A DNA stretch of 19,141 nt from Promethearchaeota archaeon (GTDB lineage Archaea > Asgardarchaeota > Lokiarchaeia > Sigynarchaeales > SOKP01), in contig JAGXOB010000037.1 of NCBI GenBank assembly GCA_019894735.1, forward strand, positions 1 to 19,141. The letters run 5' to 3'. Position numbers and translations under genes: made by a program. Positions within the stretch are counted from its first letter, which is position 1, and each line of letters begins with the position of its first letter. Of the stretch, positions 15,596 through 19,141 are shown piece by piece. The notes under the pieces were generated by a model. That model ran no database searches. It was not told where the DNA came from and worked only from the letters and a program-made list of their open reading frames with translations.

Positions 15596-15603
15596 CTTAT
15601 AAA
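15596..15603 (-). promoter_or_regulatory. TATA-like box of the LuxE-like unit
   Basis: On the minus strand 'tttataag' lies about 40 bases before the ATG at 15559, predicting a leader of about 15 bases. Together with the T-rich stretch just after the flavin reductase stop (minus strand, 15660-15647), it suggests that the LuxE-like unit is transcribed separately from the reductase. Confidence 0.45.
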
Positions 15604-15660
15604 CTTTTAAAATATGGTTTTTAACAATTTTGGAAATGTAGATAGATGAAAAATAAAAAT

Positions 15661-16359
15661 TCAATACCCTACATAGTTTTCAGTTTTAACTTTTCCTTCT
15701 GATACACATAACACTGAAATTATAATATCCTTACTTGATTTAACCATAGCTGGAGGGCCAGATATAAACCAAGTTCTTTCCATCAAATCTGGCACTGACG
15801 ATGAAATAAATTCAGCGTTAATGAATCCTATTGAACCGGCCCAACCCTCTTCAGGATCAGAGAGAATATGAAAAACTTTTAATCTTTCTTCTGAAATCCG
15901 ATCTAACTCGTCTTTAAACGCAATGTTATTAGCGTTTCTATTACCGTAGAGTAATATAATATCGACGTTGGAATCAGAATCTAAAATGCTTTTTATATTT
16001 GATCTGGCTGCCGTAATACCTATTCCTCCACACACAAATACAATTTTTTTCATCTTTTCAGTTATAGTAAACTGTCCTGAAACTGAAGCAATCTGGAAAT
16101 AAGTTCCAATTTCTAATTGATTTAACCTATTCTTGAACGGACTCTCACGGATACGAGTTGTAAACTCTATAAAGGGTTCAGACGGAGAGCTGGAAAAAGA
16201 AAAATGATGCATCATACTTCCTACGCCTTCAGCGGGGATATATACAAAAAAAAACTGTCCTGGGAGATAAGAGAGATTTTCTGGGACATTAAACCTAAAA
16301 CTTGTAATTTCGGAGGTTCTTTCGATTTTATCTGTTAATTCGACGTTCCATGCTGGCAT
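15661..16359 (-). CDS. FNR-type flavin oxidoreductase
   Basis: About 232 residues from ATG at 16359. A TTG at 16368 is possible but unlikely, because a TATA-like box makes a transcript starting at the ATG. It is a ferredoxin-reductase-fold enzyme with only the FAD and NAD(P) domains and no iron-sulfur domain, as in flavin reductases of the Fre/LuxG kind. Visible are 'YLPGQFFFVYIP' (31-42), 'HHFSFSSSP' (51-59) where the family normally has RxYS, 'VFVCGGIGITAARS' (107-120) for NAD(P), 'ISGPPAMV' (199-206), and the C-terminal 'ENYVGY'. The loss of the arginine that holds the FAD phosphate is notable. Its electron acceptor is unknown. It lies between gnd and the LuxE-like gene on the same strand. 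Confidence 0.8.
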   Translation of the reverse strand: MPAWNVELTDKIERTSEITSFRFNVPENLSYLPGQFFFVYIPAEGVGSMMHHFSFSSSPSEPFIEFTTRIRESPFKNRLNQLEIGTYFQIASVSGQFTITEKMKKIVFVCGGIGITAARSNIKSILDSDSNVDIILLYGNRNANNIAFKDELDRISEERLKVFHILSDPEEGWAGSIGFINAEFISSSVPDLMERTWFISGPPAMVKSSKDIIISVLCVSEGKVKTENYVGY

Positions 16360-16382
16360 TTGAATCAAATAATATTAATATA

Positions 16383-16389
16383 ATTTAAA
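16383..16389 (-). promoter_or_regulatory. TATA-like box giving a leaderless flavin reductase mRNA
   Basis: On the minus strand 'tttaaat' is centred about 27 bases before the ATG at 16359, the spacing for a leaderless transcript. Upstream lie two perfect AT-rich palindromes, taatttataaatta (16452-16465) and atctttt-t-aaaagat (16465-16479), which share one base. They may be regulatory or may mark the end of the gnd transcript. Confidence 0.45.
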
Positions 16390-16491
16390 GAATGCTATAG
16401 ATTTACTGTTATTGTTGGTAGTTTGTTCTCAAAATTTAGTTATATCTCTTCTAATTTATAAATTATCTTTTTAAAAGATTGTAATCGAGCA

Positions 16492-17427
16492 TTAAAGCTT
16501 ATGTATCCTGCTTGTTTTGCGCTCGTTGGCAAGGAAGTCACTTTTTCCGTAGGGATGACCCCCTAATCCATGGCGCATAATAGCTACAGCTCGATACGAA
16601 TCTTTTGGCTCTTTTCTCGACTTAAATAATTCGATCACCGACTGAGTTATAACAGGTATAGGGATTTCTTTATTAATTGCCTCCTGAACTAACCAATTAA
16701 CTTCTCCCGTATCCTCAACAAATGCGGGAACTTCTTCTATACTCTTAAGATCCCTAAGTCCTTGTTCCATTAATTCCACTAACCAACCTCGAATAACAGA
16801 ACCGTTTGAATACATTTTAAAGATGTCTGGAAGATTTAATTCAAACTCTGAACGATTTAATAACTCAAAACCTTCTCCTATTGATTGCAACATACCAAAT
16901 AGGATTCCATTGTGCACTAATTTTACAAAATGACCGCTACCTGAAGGGCCACAATGTAAATAACCGTCCTTAACTGCCAACTTTGCTAAAATAGGGCCAC
17001 ACACATCAATTGCTTTTTTGTCTCCGCCAACCATAAAACATGTTCCGAATCTTGCTCCTTCCCAACCACCGCTCGTTCCGCAATCGACAAAGTAAATATT
17101 TTTTTCTTTAAGTTCTTTCGCCCTTCTCTGTGAATCTTTATAATATGAATTACCACCATCCATAATAATATCACCTTCATCAAGAAAGGGGCTAAGTTCA
17201 TTTATAACCTTATCTATTAGAGGTCCTGCTGGCAAAGAAAGGTAGATTATTCTTGGTGTTTGTAAATTTCCAAAAAATGTTTTATAATCTGTTACTACTT
17301 TCACGCCTTTCTCTTCAAGATCAAGCCTCTCCGTTATATCTTTACCGACTACATCTATTCCTTTGTCCACACATTGGAGCGAAAGATTGCCTCCCATCTT
17401 GCCTAAACCGATTATTCCTAATTCCAT
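16492..17427 (-). CDS. gnd: 6-phosphogluconate dehydrogenase, short (decarboxylating) form
   Basis: This 311-residue enzyme should convert 6-phosphogluconate to ribulose 5-phosphate and CO2. The Rossmann motif is 'GLGKMG' (7-12). The strand after it ends in D30 ('VVGKDIT') where NADP-dependent enzymes carry an arginine, which points to NAD. Family blocks are 'DGGNSYYKDS' (90-99), 'DCGTSGGWEGARFG' (115-128) and 'HFVKLVHNGI' (166-175) with the catalytic lysine K169 and N173. The C-terminal helical part is 'YRAVAIMRHGLGGH' (278-291). Its length fits the short NAD-type Gnd of some bacteria and haloarchaea, not the long enzyme of about 470 residues. ATG at 17427 has 'aggt' nine bases upstream. It is divergent from the quinone reductase gene. 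Confidence 0.9.
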   Translation of the reverse strand: MELGIIGLGKMGGNLSLQCVDKGIDVVGKDITERLDLEEKGVKVVTDYKTFFGNLQTPRIIYLSLPAGPLIDKVINELSPFLDEGDIIMDGGNSYYKDSQRRAKELKEKNIYFVDCGTSGGWEGARFGTCFMVGGDKKAIDVCGPILAKLAVKDGYLHCGPSGSGHFVKLVHNGILFGMLQSIGEGFELLNRSEFELNLPDIFKMYSNGSVIRGWLVELMEQGLRDLKSIEEVPAFVEDTGEVNWLVQEAINKEIPIPVITQSVIELFKSRKEPKDSYRAVAIMRHGLGGHPYGKSDFLANERKTSRIHKL

Positions 17428-17507
17428 ATTTTTTTACCTAAATTATTATTGAGACTCGAAAATTTACCCTTTAATTTAATAATACCTATTTTAATCAAAA
17501 AAATTCG

Positions 17508-17533
17508 ATTTTAATATAATTTTAATATAAATA
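17508..17533 (+). promoter_or_regulatory. Promoter with tandem 11-base repeat, leaderless dehydrogenase mRNA
   Basis: Two exact copies of attttaatata stand head to tail (17508-17518 and 17519-17529). The second runs into a TATA box, tataaata (17526-17533), centred about 25 bases before the ATG at 17554, so the mRNA is probably leaderless. Confidence 0.5.
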
Positions 17534-17553
17534 CAAAATTATTACCAAGTAGT

Positions 17554-18507
17554 ATGAAAGCTGTTGTATATGAAGAGTTTGGTTCACCGGATGTTTTTGA
17601 AGTAAAAGAAGTGGAAAAACCAACACCTGAGGATGACGAATTGCTTATTAAGGTGCATGCAACTTCAATAAACGCCTTAGATATGATTTTTCGGAGTGGT
17701 GCTTCGCTGTTTTTTGGTTTGACAAAATTAATGGCGGGATTTAAAAAACCAAAGCACAATATTTTAGGATTTGATGTATCTGGAGAGGTTGAATCTGTAG
17801 GAAAGAAGGTTACAAAATTTAAACAAGGTGATCTCATTTACGCATGTCTTAGAACTCCTGGTGCAAATGCCGAATTTGTGTGCGTTCCTGAAAAGTTTGC
17901 CGCAATAAAACCCGCTAATATGAGTCATTTAGAAGCTGCGACGGTACCTGATACAGCAGGCACAGCTTTGACTGGGCTTACAGATACAGTTACTATAAAG
18001 GAGGGGCAAAGAGTGCTAATCTTTGGTGCTTCTGGAGGAGTAGGCTCTTTTGCTATCCAAATTGCGAAGACATTTACAACTGAAGTAACAGGCGTATGTG
18101 GTACAAACGGAGTGGATATGGTAAAATCACTTGGTGCAAAAGCCGTGATTGATTATAAGAAAGAAGATTTTACTAAGAACGGACAAACTTACGATATTAT
18201 CTTTGACGCGGTGGGTCGAAATGTAACTTCCTATGAAAAATGTAAAAACTCTTTAACTGAGGATGGGATTTTTGTTACAGTTGATATACAATCAACGATG
18301 TTTAGATATATGATGAACAAAAAAGTAAGAGGTTACATGGGTAATATAAATACTGAAAAACTTGATTCTCTCAGAGAACTCATCGAAGCTGGAAAGATTA
18401 AAACAGTCGTTGATAAAGTGTATCCATTGAACCAGATGGCCGATGCTCATAGATACTATGAGTCAGGTCAGAAAAAAGGAAAAATAGGGATAACTTTGTT
18501 AGATTAA
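17554..18507 (+). CDS. Zinc-free MDR dehydrogenase (NADPH:quinone reductase type)
   Basis: This 317-residue medium-chain dehydrogenase/reductase has the N-terminal GroES-like domain ('MKAVVYEEFGSPDVFEVKEV', 'LLIKVHATSINALDMIFRSG', 'LGFDVSGEVESVGKKV'). It then has a Rossmann domain with 'VLIFGASGGVGSFAIQIAK' (154-172). The catalytic-zinc cysteine and histidine of alcohol dehydrogenases are replaced ('SINALDM'), as in quinone oxidoreductases, enoyl reductases and similar enzymes. It probably reduces a quinone or a conjugated carbonyl with NAD(P)H. The true substrate cannot be told. It diverges from gnd and is followed by a hydrolase gene. Confidence 0.88.
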   Translation: MKAVVYEEFGSPDVFEVKEVEKPTPEDDELLIKVHATSINALDMIFRSGASLFFGLTKLMAGFKKPKHNILGFDVSGEVESVGKKVTKFKQGDLIYACLRTPGANAEFVCVPEKFAAIKPANMSHLEAATVPDTAGTALTGLTDTVTIKEGQRVLIFGASGGVGSFAIQIAKTFTTEVTGVCGTNGVDMVKSLGAKAVIDYKKEDFTKNGQTYDIIFDAVGRNVTSYEKCKNSLTEDGIFVTVDIQSTMFRYMMNKKVRGYMGNINTEKLDSLRELIEAGKIKTVVDKVYPLNQMADAHRYYESGQKKGKIGITLLD

Positions 18508-18650
18508 CTTTGCAAGTTTAATCAAGATCAATTAAAAGTTTATTTTATTCCTTGTAGAAAATGTCTCTATTAGGCAAAGTTTCTTATACAAAAATGTTAT
18601 CATATACACTAACTAATGAAAAATCTAAGAAAAGAGAGTAAGGAATAAAA

Positions 18651-19141
18651 ATGACAGTTTTAGACCGAAAAAAAATACGACCTGATATTCTTAAAATTTA
18701 TGATGATGCGTTTAAAGAACAAATGAAATTTGTTATTCAATTTACGCAATTTGAAGAAAATAAGCAATTTAATTTTCCAAAAATTTATAAAAAACTTCTG
18801 GATCTAAATGAACTTTTCTTTAAAAAGAAAGCTGGAATGTTTGAGCTCCACGATAAATTAACTGGTGAGGAGCGGGATTATCTAACAAGATTATTACGTT
18901 ACGCGTTTGAAAAATCATCGACGCAAGAATTAGAAACTTATCCCATTCCGAAGGAAATTAAAATCAAGTCTATAATGCTTGATAAAATTCCCGCTGAGTG
19001 GGTTATACCCTTAGAACCCATAAAAGATCGTGTCATTTTATATTTTCACGGTGGTGGAATGATATTGGGTTCTCCTTTAACTTGTCGGAGGTTAACTTCT
19101 GCTATAGTTAAAGCTACAAATGTTAAAGTTCTTAGTATTGA
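18651..19141 (+). CDS. HSL-family alpha/beta hydrolase (partial, C-terminus off the right edge)
   Basis: 163 residues are visible from ATG at 18651, preceded by 'aaggaat', a moderate Shine-Dalgarno. Residues 128-141 read 'VILYFHGGGMILGS'. The HGGG oxyanion-hole motif (133-136) and its flanks are characteristic of the hormone-sensitive-lipase family of esterases. The catalytic serine, aspartate and histidine would lie past the window edge. The first 100 residues are a helical cap region. It probably cleaves ester bonds of lipids or small acyl compounds. A TATA-like 'ttatacaaaa' near 18587 could be its promoter. Confidence 0.82.
   Translation, partial: MTVLDRKKIRPDILKIYDDAFKEQMKFVIQFTQFEENKQFNFPKIYKKLLDLNELFFKKKAGMFELHDKLTGEERDYLTRLLRYAFEKSSTQELETYPIPKEIKIKSIMLDKIPAEWVIPLEPIKDRVILYFHGGGMILGSPLTCRRLTSAIVKATNVKVLSI

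Noticed and set aside
11907..16359. A true bioluminescence (lux) operon
   Set aside because: Only LuxE-like and flavin-reductase-like proteins are present. Neither luciferase subunit nor the LuxC reductase is seen, and the flavin reductase seems to have its own promoter.
17253..17837. Open frames opposite gnd and the quinone reductase gene
   Set aside because: They are shadows of two well-supported genes and show no conserved motif.
1..19141. CRISPR arrays, tRNA or rRNA genes, insertion sequences, phage genes
   Set aside because: No regularly spaced repeats, cloverleaf-like sequences, terminal repeats with transposase, or integrase-type proteins were found on either strand.

Overview
The window looks like chromosomal DNA of an AT-rich archaeon, most likely an Asgard archaeon of the Lokiarchaeia type. 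That assignment is inference. What the sequence shows is TATA-like boxes about 25 bases before several start codons (leaderless or very short-leader mRNAs), oligo-T tracts after genes, a Rab/Ras-like small GTPase with all five G-boxes beside a winged-helix/TPR regulator, and a secreted NosD-type beta-helix protein. No rRNA, tRNA, CRISPR array, transposase, integrase or phage gene was seen.

Left part (1-5000). On the minus strand a sensorless histidine kinase is followed, 6 bases later, by a response regulator cut by the left edge. Divergent from it is an 824-residue protein with two duplicated N-terminal winged-helix domains, probably a third, and a TPR C-terminus. A Rab-like GTPase without a C-terminal prenylation cysteine follows it.

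Middle (5000-11900). Here lie the secreted beta-helix protein, behind twin ACCGGT palindromes and a leader hairpin, and a leaderless FkbM-family methyltransferase. Converging on the latter is a cysteine-rich DUF3795-like protein. Next come a bacterioferritin-like di-iron protein with a strong Shine-Dalgarno and an operator-like inverted repeat, a decayed gene (9450-9868), an MFS transporter, and a four-helix membrane protein of the DUF1761 type.

Right part (11900-19141). On the minus strand, in transcription order, are a short-form 6-phosphogluconate dehydrogenase, an FNR-type flavin reductase, a LuxE-like acyl-adenylating enzyme, a membrane-anchored left-handed beta-helix acyltransferase, and a second, divergent ANL-type adenylating protein. 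The last three look like one transcription unit, and the flavin reductase may be a separate one. Together they suggest an acyl-activation and acyl-transfer pathway of unknown product, and this is the most interesting part of the window. Divergent from gnd are a zinc-free quinone-reductase-type dehydrogenase and the start of an HSL-family hydrolase cut by the right edge.
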